From positions 744,001 to 808,000 of the forward strand of contig MCGE01000013.1 in the NCBI GenBank assembly GCA_002105175.1: a stretch of DNA of 64,000 nt, in the 5' to 3' direction. The first letter of the stretch is position 1; each line of letters starts with the position of its first letter. Of the stretch, positions 12,013 to 24,290 are shown piece by piece. Source of the DNA: Absidia repens (lineage: Eukaryota; Mucoromycota; Mucoromycetes; Mucorales; Cunninghamellaceae). The position numbers were made by a program, and so were the translations under genes. The notes below the pieces were generated by a model. It searched no databases. It was not told the origin of the DNA and worked only from the letters and a program-made list of their open reading frames with translations.

Positions 12013-14609
12013 TCAGCGTTTTGAAGAAGGTCCAAAGTTTGGTTTTTCCAGTTTTTCTGATCGAGGTGACTTGAATTTCAGTTCTGCAGCAATCGGAATA
12101 TGACTAATAAGAAGAAGAAGAAAAAAAACAATCGAGTGAATAAGAAGATATGCAAACATTATACCGTGATTTCAACTTACTCTGATGGGAAATGTGCATT
12201 AGGGAAACCAACTACCTTGCTCATATAACTTGATTCAATAGGACCAAGTAAAGCCAGGGAATCGATCGTATTGCTTGAATACCAAATATAATCCAATGTA
12301 CCCTTGAATCCCGGTGTGTAGTTTGTAAATGGTATGGCATCGTCGTAGGAAGCATAGGCACTTTTCAGCGACAGAGAATGGGAAATGCCATCGGTGGTGT
12401 AGCTGCCGTAAACATGGGTTCCAAAATCATCATGGTCTTGCTTGATAGTGCCTTTGGATAAGTATTCTACGACACCAGAGTCTGGGGTTGAGTTAAAGTC
12501 ACCACAAATGATCGTTGGCAAATCCGCAGTAGATGCATACACAGGTCCCCCTTTATTTTGTTGACGACGAGGGGATGAGGTAGGTGTTGTAGCCACAGTC
12601 GATGCGCATGGTTTCAAATGTTTGCTAGCGAATTTCTCCATATCATCCATCAACATCCCACTTGTACTAGCTTGACATCCGCAAAGGTAGGATCCCAATG
12701 GATATGTGAATTTGCCACAAGAACCCGCGCCAATGTTTCCTTGTTTTCCAGAATCGTCATCACCGCAATATTGTCCTTGGTCATCACTCGATTGTAAATG
12801 TCATCGCTTTTCTTGAAATCCGGTCGTTGAAGAGCATTGTGATTGTATTCCAGTAGATGATATTCTATCAAGTTGAACCTGCGAAAAAAAAAGAGTGGGC
12901 AAGGCTCAGTACAATGTACCTTTTCCTCTATTACCAGCTTTTTACTTACTTGTCAGCTTTATAAAAAGTAGCACAACCATCCACCACCCTGCGTTCCTTT
13001 TCGGACATGGTTTTTGCTCGAGACTTTGGGAAGAATACACCATCATAGTTGCCTTGATGTTTCAGTGTTTCGCCAAGGATATCTTCATATTCACCCATTT
13101 CCACTTCCTGTAAACACACGATATCCGCATTCCAGCCCAAAATTTCAGAGAGAATCAATTCCTTCCGATAATCCCAAGTCAGTGCCCAAGAAGGTGTATA
13201 GCCATAAATTTGGGGTGTTGCATATTTTCGACAGAGAATGTTATAGCTTAGGACCGTGAATTTTTCTATATCAAGCAAGGTCAAGAAGTTTGTATTATAA
13301 GATCAATGCCAATAACTTTCGTCCTCTCCCCCTCCTTCCCTTTCCGTAGAACCTCTCTATTTTTGGTTAATTTTTTTTTTCCTTACCAGTTTCATTTTCA
13401 CTAAAATCGTTCTCAGTGACAATCCAATCTCTGTGAGGTGGGGGCATACCAACTAATGAATGTGGAAAAATAAAAAAAAAAAAAAAAAAAACAACAGCAA
13501 CAGTCAATACACCAAACTTTTCCCATCATTACATATGTCTATAAATATTTATACATACCTGGAGCATTTTCACGTAAAGAGATGATGACAGCATGTGCGC
13601 CTTCGTTCATCAGCAAGCTATTGAGATCCGCTTGCATAGGATTTCCTTCCAGACCCAAAGTCTCCAATTGATACAAGGTGCCAAGTTCGCTCGGGATGGT
13701 TACCAGATGGTTGTCAAACAGTAGAAGTTCACGCAAATTCACCAACAGACCGAGTTCTGGGGGAATGGAGGAGAGTTTGTTGCCGGATACATCCAATGTT
13801 TTCAACTGCGTAAGGTGACTGATGGCAGGGGTAAGGTAGGTCAAATTGTTGTGATTGAGGTAGAGCACCGTCAAAAATGAGTAGTTGCACACCGTTGTCG
13901 TCAAGTTCTTTAATCCCATCCCGCCCATATCCAGTGTCGTCCATAGCGTGTTACCAGAACTTGCTGTTGCTGTATTATTATAGGTGTTGTTGCCGGATGC
14001 AGCGGCAGCAGCAGAGGAGGAGGGGTCTTGGGTGTTGGAGGAGGGTGTTTTGGTGAAAAGTTTACCGGGATTGTTGGGATCAGTGATGGTGACCGTCGAT
14101 GATACTGGTGTGCTTCTTGCAACCTGAGCAGCAGTGCGAGCGTGATGATGAGGAGATGATGACTGGCGGGAGAGTTGCGCATATGATAGCTGTTTTGACA
14201 AATGCGAAGAGCCTGCAGCAGATCCAGATGGCATACCATTCGCCATCGATAGCGTATCGGAGGGGGTGGTGGGTGATGAGGTATGACTGAGCATTGAATG
14301 AGATAAAGGCTGAGAGAGCTTTTGTTGGCCCAAAGACATCATCGGGTACCGTGCAAAGGCATTGCTGTTGCTGCTGCCGCCTGTCGCCGTATTGCTGCTG
14401 TTTGTGTTGGTGCCAGTGTTGCTTGCATACATGGGATAGCCACCAGAACTGTTGGCCATCAAATGACTAGGAGACGATAAACCATTGACAGGACTTCCGA
14501 GTCCGGGAGAATTATTTTGTAACGTTGAGTTGTAAAGTTGTTGTAGAGCATGATGACCGTGCACACCATATCCATTCAGTTGATTTTCCTTGTCCTTATC
14601 GTACGACAT
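12013..14609 (-). CDS. CCR4: CCR4-type poly(A) deadenylase (one-base frame break)
   Basis: Exons on the minus strand: 14609-13559, 13452-13387, 13265-12950, 12878-12181 and 12103-12013. Residues 1 to about 220 are low-complexity Ser/Asn/Thr. Leucine-rich repeats follow (LTYLTPAISHLTQLKTLDVS and neighbours), then MPPPHRDWIVTEND and the exonuclease-endonuclease-phosphatase domain. Its catalytic motifs are LSYNILC, CLQEVE (magnesium ligand), NSHIHWDP, ICGDFNSTPDS, LDYIWYS and PSDHIPI. This is the CCR4-NOT catalytic subunit that shortens mRNA poly(A) tails in the cytoplasm. In exon 4 the frame breaks at 12657-12659, where the family expects VQVG then MLMDDM; one added G restores 740 aa. The leucine-rich region is what binds the NOT scaffold in yeast. 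Confidence 0.93.
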
Positions 14610-14951
14610 GATTTATAAGTATACTGATGATTTTGTTGAAGTTGCGTTTGTTGGTAATGATTTCCGTTGGATAATTTTTTTCCTTGTCTTGACGATCTTG
14701 GGTGAAGTGAGGTGACTGACCATAGACTACAGTCATTATATGTATGTGAAGGGTTTTTGTGTGAATGAGTACAATAATTTGGCATTTCAATCATTTTTAC
14801 AAAAGCATCAGATAATGACTTACCATATAAAACAAGTGTTTTTATCTTTGTTGTGTATTTTTGTTCGTTTGTTTTGTTCTTGTAGATATAAAAAGAAGTG
14901 TAACACGGAAACAAATATAAAAAGTAGGATTCAAGAAGAGAAACAAAAAAA

Positions 14952-14982
<31 letters not shown>

Positions 14983-15268
14983 CCTTCCCAGCAAACGTCA
15001 TTTCATTCACTGACCATTGCCAACGAAATCTGAGTTTATAAAACCATCGAGCTGTATTTCAAAACCCCTCTCCAGGATTTCACTTGTCCACCCACCATCA
15101 TAACAGCCATCAATTGGTCAACAGCATTTCAAAAACCAAAATAAATAGAATAACTACACGGATTTTATTATTATAAAAGCATAAAAAATAAAAATAAGAG
15201 AGACGATACTATCACTATATACATATCTAAACTAACCACCACAATCACACCACACAATCGCATATCCC
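14610..15268. other. Spacer between CCR4 and the RSC9-like gene
   Basis: CCR4 leader and promoter plus the 3' flank of the RSC9-like gene. It contains a nearly pure A run of about 40 bases at 14945-14982. No coding or RNA gene was recognised. Confidence 0.5.
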
Positions 15269-18005
15269 TCATAGAGCTGACAGGACCGTCAGAATATATT
15301 TTGAGAGCTTCGGACGTTGAAGGGCCAAAGAGGCCAATTCGGATTCATAGGGCATAAAATAAGAATGGTGCTGCTTGTTTCCCGCCAGATCTCGTAAAAT
15401 CAGAGCCGCCGTCAGTGGCACCCCCGACACTTCCACTTGATCCACTAAAAGCTTGTCCACTACAAATTTTGGTATTGTCCTTTTCCTCTTGTTGTATTTT
15501 GATGCAGGCGGTGTATCCAGATGTGTTCGTAGATGGCTTATCATATTCGTACGACGAGGTAGTTGTGTCCGCGTGCATGTCTTCCAACGGCAGTCATAGG
15601 GAACCGTTGACTGATCCTCGGCGGGTACGTGAGCTGTGGCCACATGAGTCAACATATCTTCCGTTTCATCTATCACCTTGTCACATCCAACCCAATGGCA
15701 TTTGAGCGCTACATAGAAAAAAAAAAAAAACAATCGGTTAGTATAAAACTGCCCTCTCCTCTCCGTGGTATGACATATATGCACTTACCAATGTCTTGCT
15801 TATCAGGCGAATACTTGATCTTCCGTAAAACCAAATCAATCAAAGGAGCTGGTCCAGCAGCAGCTTTCTGTACATCAGGTGGTTGGGGAAGGGCGATCAT
15901 GAGCACCGTAGAAAATTCCTTGAGTCCAAATGGTTTTTACTGCCAAATCGATCTTGATATTGTGCAAAGACATCCTTGAGAGCCATGGTATCCGTATCAC
16001 TCCCTGTCATCATTTTGTCTTTCAACCTACACCGAATAAATATATCAAGAAACGAAGGACGAGTAAGTGATAGCTTCTATTTTTGTTTCTTTTTCTTTTC
16101 TGTCAAACATACCAGCCGAGACATCGATAAGGTTCATCCAAATCCATATAATCTGCCAGATCGGGAATATTTGATTGTTGCAGTTTTGCATTTTGGGAAG
16201 CGAAGAGTTGAGCAGCACTGATTCCATGAATGGTATTGTTGACGGATTGGGAAGCAGGCACCACGCTTGATTTGTAAGATAAAAGACCCGTCAATAACCC
16301 CACCAGATTACCTTGGTATGCCTTGATCAGTTCAGTGCCAAATGCGCCATCACCACCACGGAGACCTGTGTATTGGTAAAAGTACTCCAAAGTCGCTGCC
16401 ATCAGTTCTTCGTCATCCACCAATAAGAATTGAAAGAGGCGCTGGATGACATCCATCCAAGGAATTCGTAATACGCGTTCGTTCACCTCGGTCACAGCCA
16501 CACGCGTCAATGAGCGGATCGCACCCAGAATCAAGGCCCGGTCGTTGGACATCAATAGACTAGTCATTGTTACCAAGTACGGATCATCCGGAGTGAGCAG
16601 AGTGACTTGCGGTGCAATGTTTTCAAGAATGTCCAAGCAATGACGAGTCAATTCAGCATACTGGGAACTGGGAGATAAGGCAATACCCGTCATCAAGTGT
16701 TGTCGTAATGTGCCGTGATGCGCTAAAAGTCGAATGTTGTTGTCCAGGAAAGAAAAGTTGCGGAGGATGTGGAAGACTTGCAACGCCCGTTCATAATTTT
16801 CTTGATCAGGGCGACTGGAGAATAATCGATGTGCCATAGAGTCCATGTCATTGATGTTGTTGATGTCTGTTTCTCCATCGTCTCTATGAATATCAGGTCG
16901 TACGTAGCGGTTGAAGAAGGGTTCCACAAAGTCGATAAGATGATCCACCAAGGTTGGCATATAGTCCAGGCAAAAATTTTCCGACGAGAATGAAAACCGA
17001 ATTAGTGTGTTGAAAACCCAGTCCACTTCGTTTGGTAATGTTGATCGCAGTGCAAGGAGTATCCGCGTTCGAAACTCTTCGTCAATATGCGCTTTGTGAA
17101 ATAATGTCAATAAAAACGTGGCGGATTAGATACATATTTCAGGCTATAAAGACGATGATAACAGTAGATTACCTGGCGTGCCAAGTAGAGGGCCATGTGT
17201 ACCGGAAGGTCGTTGTGAAAGGGATGTGCCTTGGTTTGATTGAATCAATGCTTTATGATCATCAATTTTTTTTTTTTAAAAAAAAGGTACAATTAGCATG
17301 TTTCCCCCCCCCTTCAATATAGCTATATCTCTATCCAATCTTACCAGTTGCAGTCGATCTTGCTTCATCCCGAGGTTTAACAATAGTGTTTGAGACAGAT
17401 CCACCTTTCCCTTTAACGTCTTCATGAGATGGTGTCCAATGCCGTTTCCAGTGTTTTTCTTGCTCCCAGCCCAACTAATATCAAAATAATAGCTCTATTA
17501 CAACTATATTCTCGTAACACATTGAATGATTCTTCTAGAATATATTTCCTTACCAGATTTCGAGTATAAAGAGCTTTCAATACATATGCGCTGTTTGTAC
17601 ATGTATTTGGAAAGCGGAATGGTTCACCAATTTGTTTCCACCTAGGTTTGACGATACAACGTCATTCACAAAAACAAAACATAAGGCGATAGTTGGTATA
17701 TGATACAGCATAAAAAGTAATTGTCCTTCTCCGTTTTTAGACTTACGCGCGTGTATGAGAAACCTATAAAGTAAAAACGGTGAATTGAACGTGCGATTAG
17801 GATTAGGATGGCTTACTATATGTACATGACGCTTTTTTATGACTTACCTGTTCATAACCTCCAGCAGCCATAACAGCATTGTAAATCATATATAGATCTA
17901 GTTTTTTCCCACCCAAGATTTGTTCAGGTTGAAGAGTGGTTCTAACAGGGAAAAGATCATTAGTTGTTACAATTCTTTATACAGGGTACGGAGTGGTCCC
18001 CCTCT

Positions 18006-18039
<34 letters not shown>

Positions 18040-18131
18040 CTAAATTCTTACCCTTTTTCATCGTGGAATCGTTGCAAATCTTCCATAAATTTCTGGCGGT
18101 CAGCATCTTCGGATGGATTGTCAGCAGCCAT
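15269..18131 (-). CDS. RSC9: RSC9/ARID2-like chromatin remodelling subunit (one-base frame break)
   Basis: Nine exons on the minus strand: 18131-18052, 17941-17848, 17763-17747 (17 nt), 17641-17554, 17474-17345, 17250-17173, 17091-16113, 16026-15789 and 15708-15269. An N-terminal ARID domain (FMEDLQRFHDEKG, KKLDLYMIYNAVMAAGGYEQ, AWKQIGEPFRFP, SAYVLKALYTRNL) is followed by an armadillo-like helical region and a C-terminal pair of C2H2 fingers (CHWVGC...H-x4-H; CRWKTC...H-x3-H). This order matches RSC9/ARID2 of the SWI/SNF-type RSC/PBAF complexes. The frame breaks around 15910-15925, just before VLMIALPQPPD, and one added base restores 714 aa. The join from exon 5 to exon 6 uses an AAAG acceptor and is the least certain. 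Confidence 0.85.
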
Positions 18132-18514
18132 CTTAAAGCAATGCAGTATAAAAAAACAAAACAAAAAAAGAGAAAGAAGGATCGGATGGATGAAAGGAAA
18201 AGAAAGAGAAGTGGAAAGCGCGCCCAAAAATTTTGAACGGCAGCGGGGCTTTAAACATATGGTTTGGGCAGAAAACAAAGTGTAATCGTGATCAAAAGTG
18301 AAGTAAATCAAAACCAAGATTATGTGTAGGATATTCTGTACAAATTGTCTATATTTTATTATTGTGATATATAGATATAAGTAAATACTAGGGGTAAATA
18401 AAATGCAGTAGATAAAGAATGGATGAAAGGAACGCAGAAAGAAACTATACTAAGTGATATATAAAGTGGTAATAAAATGAGTGGGAGAGGGTAGCAACAG
18501 TAAATATGTACTTC
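18132..18514. other. Spacer between the RSC9-like and LAMMER kinase genes
   Basis: Promoter and leader of the RSC9-like gene and the 3' flank of the kinase. A GC-rich patch near 18216-18250 stands out in otherwise AT-rich DNA and lies about 100 bases upstream of the start codon. No gene was seen. Confidence 0.5.
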
Positions 18515-19478
18515 TTAAATATTGTGTTGAAAGAAGGGGTGTCGCAAAGCTTCACTGGCCGTGATTCTTGAATGAGGGTCATAGGTAAATATTTGTTTGA
18601 GCAGATCCAATAATTGGGCACGTTCCGTTGATAAGGCGGGTGATACAATTTCCTATTAGTAAAGAAGAAAAGTGATGGTGAGTCGATCATTTCCTACATA
18701 TCATGCCTCTTTTTTTATGTTATTTACGTCCAAAGTATGTAGGGATTTGACATAATTGATACTCTGTTGGGTCGTCTTAGAAGTTGGATATCGTAATTTG
18801 GATTTTTCAAAATAGTTTTGTTTATTCATCCTGTTAAGAAAAAGTAAAGGTCGAGTTCATAAAATATCCTCTTTTCAACAATTTCCGTCCAACACCACCC
18901 CCTCTTTGTTTTTTTTTTTGACTCACATGGACTTGTAAATCATTCTACTGGGAATTTGGCCAATTACAGCTTCCATCATAGCCAAATGTTCCAAATTATC
19001 ATGTGTTTGAAATAAGGCATCCCCGGTCAAAAACTCCACCAACATGCATCCAATCGACCAGATGTCGCATGGATAGGACCAGCCCAGAGCTAGAGAAAAT
19101 AAAAAATAAAACGGCTATATAACATCAAATCGAAGTATCCGTTATTCGCTCCGTCAAATATTTACCAAGGATGATTTCTGGCGCCCTGTAATGTCTTGTT
19201 GAAACCACAGCTGAATGATATTCTTGTTCAAATGTCGCAGAACCAAAGTCAATCAAACGGATTTCTGTACTTTTTAATACTACTGGTGCCGATTTCGCCA
19301 ATGATTTTCCCTGTTATTACAAAGTAGATTAATACAAACTATGTCGATCGTTTTACGTCGTGGCCATTCTTTTCAATTTTTCAATTTTACCTGTGCCTCA
19401 GTGTCGACTAGTAAGATATTCTCTGGTTTCAGGTCAGTATGGACTAGCTTTAAGCGATGTAAAACTATATCAAGGATG

Positions 19479-19527
<49 letters not shown>

Positions 19528-20733
19528 AGTATCAACGTATCATCAGTCCAAAAGGAATATCTAACTTACATCCCACGCTGGTAAAGATTTGCTTTGCCAA
19601 TTGCTGGATCTGACGAAGAGAAAAGGGTTTGAAGTGATTGGCCTTCAAAAAATCGAAGACCGATGGACCAAGCAATTCAAATACCATGCAGATATGATTT
19701 TCATAATCAAACCATTCGTTCAAATGGATGCAATGACTATAATCAAGAAAAAGCAGAAAAGTTTAGTATTTCACCTTATTTTATTTGGTCATATTTGCGT
19801 GGGAAAAGGAGTACTACTTACTAAACGTTCGATGGATCATGTTTTCGTAAAGTATCCAGGACACGGATTTCAATGACACTGGCTTCGCGGTATTTGTGTA
19901 TGGAGCGGATCACCTTGATAGCACATCGTCGACGAAGAATACGATCAAAGCATTCAATCACCTTTCCAAACGTTCCCTGACCAAGGATTCGCATCATTTT
20001 ATCTATAAAAACGGAGTAATAATAATAATAGGCAAGGCATAAGAAGCGGCTCTTGATTGATCATGGGCTAATATTGTATTTTCGTATTCATGGGAAAGGG
20101 GAAGGGAAAAGGGAGCGGGGAGGGATCACTTACATCTTTTTGTAAGATATTCATTGGGTCTGAAGATAAAATATCCATTTTTATCATCAATAGGAGAGGA
20201 CTTGGTTGTAGCAACAGCGGCGACAACGTTGGACGGTATTCGAACCGATACCTTGTTATTGATAGCAGGACCTGAGATAAAGAGAGCATAAATAAATGAC
20301 CATAACTTGAAACATAGTTCGTAGTTTGACTTTATCGTTTACCTTGTATCGCATTTGTATCTTTCCGTCGTTTTTTGTGCACAGCCGGTGTGGCTACAGG
20401 AGAGGTGGGCAAGTGTTGCTGTCTACGCTTACGTTGCTGTTGGAGTTGTTGCTGTTGGAGTTGAAATAGTTGTTGCCGTTGCAGCTGAGCAGCTCGGTGT
20501 TCTTCTTGATCACGTAAAGCTCGTTTCGACCTTGTTGATGCAGCAGGTGGTAGCATATGATTAGATACAGGAGTTTGTGCGATAGATGTCGATGTGCTGT
20601 AACTTGGTTCTTGGGTAAGCGGTGTGCTTGGTGGTGTTGGAGAGTCTTCAATGACGATCACCTCATCAGGGTATCCATTTTTATAAAACTCCACTTTCCA
20701 ATTGTTTTCACCAGAGGAAGCCATGATAGTCAT
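18515..20733 (-). CDS. LAMMER (CDC2-like) dual-specificity protein kinase
   Basis: Nine exons on the minus strand: 20733-20343, 20271-20134, 20002-19822, 19736-19570, 19464-19391, 19310-19166, 19089-18927, 18830-18728 and 18652-18515 (499 aa, frame closed throughout). A Gln/Arg-rich N-terminal tail of about 175 residues precedes the kinase domain. Motifs are the glycine loop [17 protein letters not shown] (catalytic Lys), [32 protein letters not shown] and the family signature [17 protein letters not shown] kinases phosphorylate SR-type splicing factors and regulate stress and morphogenesis in fungi. A probable 5'-UTR intron lies at 20745-20844. The start at 20733 is the first ATG after it; a second in-frame ATG follows four codons later. 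Confidence 0.93.
19479..19524 (+). repeat. Long poly(A) run inside a kinase intron
   Basis: About 44 A's in a row (plus strand; T's in the transcript) within the intron between kinase exons 4 and 5. On the transcript this is a pyrimidine run well upstream of the ATATAG acceptor. The exact length is probably unreliable in any assembly. Confidence 0.8.
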
Positions 20734-21274
20734 TGTGTTATTCCCTAGGGACAAAAGATAAAGGAAACAAGCCGGTCAGACTCAGTCGCTGAAAGGTACA
20801 ACCAGCGAAATGATTATTGAAGCAAGGAGAGATGTTATACTTACTGATAAAGTTGCTAGAACCAATAATGGTAAATGAGCACACGTAAAAAAAACAAAGC
20901 AGGATAAAGAGTATGAGTAAAGGATCGCAAAAACAGAAAACAAAAAAAAAAAAAAGAAACAAAAAAAAAAAAAAAATGGAAAAAGGAAAACGTAAAAAAT
21001 TCAAACAACTTAATTATTGAAAAGCAGCCAAGTTCCCACTGTCTAATGATTCTTTTTTTATCCAAGCGAATGACAGCGCCAATATCATATCTGTATACGA
21101 AATCAAATAATGGTCGTATGTTTGACGTCATGACGGATGAGGTTTATGATGTATGTTTGCTTGCTCATTTTATAATTCCTTTTTTTCCTTGCTCCTCACA
21201 CGCAGACTGATCACATAATATTTCTTTCTTTCTGATTCTCTTATTTTCCGCATAAATTTTTTCTTCATCGCATC
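20734..21274. promoter_or_regulatory. Divergent intergenic region, LAMMER kinase / ABC ATPase
   Basis: Both neighbours are transcribed outward, so this region should hold both promoters. It includes the kinase 5'-UTR intron (20745-20844, GTAAGT donor) and A-rich runs at 20941-20976. No defined factor site was recognised. Confidence 0.5.
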
Positions 21275-22292
21275 ATGACTTTATTTTATGCCAAAGAAAT
21301 GTGCTTCAAGTTACCCAACGGTCAACGCTTGTTCGAAAATATCGAAATTAAACTTAAGAAAGGGGATCGAATGGTCATCCAAGGACCTAGCGGATGTGGG
21401 TAAAGTATATGTTCAAATGAAAATCCAATAAAAATATACACAAGTCATTTGATTGGCTAAAGGGGATTAAATTGGCTTCGATAGACTGATAAAGTGGTCC
21501 ATTTAATCCTATATCATGTCCAACTCACCCTTTTTTTTTCCGGCTGCGATAGTAAAACAACGTTATTAAAATGCCTAGCTCATTTGATTCCCTTTGAACA
21601 TGGTGAATGTACACTAGAAAATGCTTCTATTGATAAATTTACTGTTCCAAATTGGCGAACCAAGGTTATGTATGTACCTCAAACCCCAGTCGATCATCCT
21701 GGTACACCTAACGACCTATTCAAAATGGTACGATCATTCGCCAGTCAAAAAAACCGCACTGATCATGGTGACCCCGTAAAAATGCCGAAAATAAATAATA
21801 ATAATAATAATGATTATATTAAAAAGACTACTAACTAATTTGATATACTGTGAATTAAAAATAGATTGATATTGCTCGGAATTGGGGAATATCGGATGAT
21901 CATTTCGCAGAGACATGGAGTAACTTGTCAGGTGGAGAAATGCAACGTTGTGCTTTAGCTATTGCATTGGCATTAAACCCTCAAGTCTTATTATTGGACG
22001 GTAATGATTAAAAAAAAAAAAAAAAGGGTATGTACTACATGACAAACATCATCGGCACTCACTTTTTTTTTTTTTCATAGAACCAACGTCAGCTTTGGAT
22101 ACAGATACCATATCTAAAGTGGAAGAAACACTCAAAACTCGAACTTGCTTATGGATTACTCACGACCCTGGGCAACAGCAGCGAGTTGGAACTACTATCT
22201 TGAAAATGAAAAAAGCAACATACCAGGACGACGATGATGACGATGATGATGATGCTGATAATCTACAACATACCATTGACATGCACCAATGA
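21275..22292 (+). CDS. Small soluble ABC ATPase, FetA/STAR1-like
   Basis: Four exons: 21275-21399, 21553-21775, 21865-22000 and 22081-22292 (231 aa). It is a single nucleotide-binding domain with no membrane segment: Walker A GPSGCGKTT (its codons are interrupted by intron 1), Q-loop VPQTP, signature NLSGGEMQRCALAIALA, Walker B VLLLDEPTSALD and H-loop WITHDP. The C-terminus is an Asp run (QDDDDDDDDDADN). The size and layout are those of bacterial-type half transporters such as FetA/YbbL and plant STAR1, which pair with a separate FetB/ALS3-type membrane protein. No such partner is in this window. The exon 2 donor at 21775/21776 was chosen because it keeps the frame. The substrate is unknown. 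Confidence 0.8.
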
Positions 22293-22668
22293 TTGTCATA
22301 TTACTTTAAATTTTTTTTTTTTTTGAAATAAAATATTCGAACATTCATGCAGGACGGAGTTTAATATTGAGACAAACCATCCTGATGTGTAAAAGGTACC
22401 ACCAACTCTCCCTCGTCCAATAATATGCAAGATATACCTATACTAGTACTACATTCGATATAGGAAAAAAACCCCCCCAGACACTTTAAGAGAAGGAGAT
22501 GTTGTTTCAGTAAAGACATAAAGACATAAAAACATAATTTTTTTTTTATTGATATTGAGAAAAAACAAAACAAAAACACCTAACAGCCACGCACGACACC
22601 ACAATAACTAAATAAGCTACAGCTAAAATCCATAATTACTTGCCGCCGACCCATTGTCAATGTGGCGA
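22293..22668. other. Convergent 3' region, ABC ATPase / alginate-lyase-like gene
   Basis: The two genes end towards each other here. A possible poly(A) signal for the plus-strand gene (AATAAA) lies near 22327. No other feature was seen. Confidence 0.5.
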
Positions 22669-23404
22669 TCATCGAGACCATAGGTAGTGAATTGAGTTCT
22701 TGGGTCCAGAGATCTTTTCCGCCATATCACTTCTATAAGCTTTGTCAACAAACTGCTGATAGCTGTCGATAATGGTCTGGCTACTGTCAGTATCACCTTC
22801 ACCGCGTTCTGCTTTGTGGATAAATCGTAATTGCATTTGTTGTACACACCGAACGGCTTCAGTAGGGTCTTCATTTTTTGCATCCGTATCGTATGACACC
22901 AAGTAGCTGACTGTTTTTTCCAACATATCATCCTGACACCCTAAAATCTGTTGATAAGGACATGACCAGTTTGTGATGTAAAGCAAAGCCTGCAAATTGA
23001 AAACCAAATAATGGAAGGGGCGAGTCCGTGCGCTTTCCAGAGGTTGATCACCCGTCTCCATGTTGATCTGCTGCGGTAGGGTGGATTGTAAAAAGTGGCA
23101 TGTGAGGTCTTTTAAAGGAGCGGGAAGGTGGTCACTTGGTGTTGTCGAAGGAAGACCAAACGTAGAAATCACCATGATAAGCTGTACCATATACCAGGAC
23201 GCATGATTATTTATTGTTGCTGCTTCCGCACGTCCAATTTCACTTGTCAGTAACCAATGTCCATATTGCTGAAACCATGAGGTGATCGCACCCGATATTC
23301 GAGCATAACCTGCAAACCCGTAGAGCATCGGTATCACATTCGCTACCCGCGCCAATCTATTCACGAAGACGAATCATCCTTAGTTCATCATATTTGGCTA
23401 TTTG

Positions 23405-23435
<31 letters not shown>

Positions 23436-24213
23436 GTATCCTTACACTCTTGTACTAATAATTCCTTCCGCTCGTCCTAAACCACCTGGATTGTTGGTCC
23501 CACGAACGACTTGACCATAATTGACATGGGGGTTCATTTTAGTAGAAGGATTGACAAGAAACACATCAAGCAAGTAGATGGCATGGTTGGCATAATTTTC
23601 ATTCTTGTAAATTTGATAACCAAGACATAAAAACATCAGTTGTTCTGAGAAGTCTTCCAGTTGGGATTGATCCTTTACCAAGGCCACATCTAGCACCAAA
23701 AGGACAAGAAAGGTGAAGGTGAACAAAGATAAAAAGCAGAGTCATTTTTCAATATTGTTACCTGGATTGCGCTTCCCATCCTTACGCACATATTTTCCAT
23801 CATTCTTAGGCTATCGTAGTCGCAACAAAAATTATAAGATATAAGTGAGTTTTAAACGTGCATATTGAAGGATATTCTTTCTTATACTTACAGAGGGCCA
23901 CCAGTAACTATTATTTTTTTCCCGAAACAAGGTTTCAATAACATGAATTAGTATTCTTCCAACTTTTTTTCTTAAAGCAAAGTACATAAACTTACGGTGC
24001 ATAACTTAAAAAGTCGTGAATATCGCCTGAAGCTGCTATATGAGGAAGAGACTTGCCCTCGGTAATAGTGTAAGGTCCTTTTTTCAATGCACCATCGGCT
24101 AGCTTTTTAACATTCTTAATAGCGTTATCTGTATCTGCGTCATTGGAGGATGAAACAGATAATTTAGCAACTTCAGCGAGGTTGATGTATTCAATTTCGG
24201 GTTTTCGTGGCAT
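22669..24213 (-). CDS. Alginate-lyase-superfamily protein
   Basis: Five exons on the minus strand: 24213-23996, 23907-23892 (16 nt), 23810-23762, 23689-23446 and 23356-22669 (404 aa). Family motifs are YTITEGKSLPHIAASGDIHD, then APYWWPSPK assembled across three exons, RKDGKRNP, GTNNPGGLGRAEGIISTR and the active-site-type NNHASWY. This is the (alpha/alpha)-toroid alginate_lyase fold (PF05426), which acts on uronic-acid polysaccharides. Mucoralean walls contain glucuronans, so a self-wall substrate is possible but inferred. The usual secretion signal is missing at this start; a hydrophobic stretch just upstream is out of frame. The last 20 residues fit the family poorly and may be wrong. Confidence 0.75.
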
Positions 24214-24290
24214 TGTAAAGAAAAAACTAGTGAAAAAAAGAATCCATGCATTGGAAAAAAAATGAACAAAATAAAATAAAAGTTAATCAA

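Noticed and set aside
14576..15010. A 144-codon minus-strand frame before CCR4
   Set aside because: It runs through a long homopolymer, is out of frame with CCR4 and has no domain.
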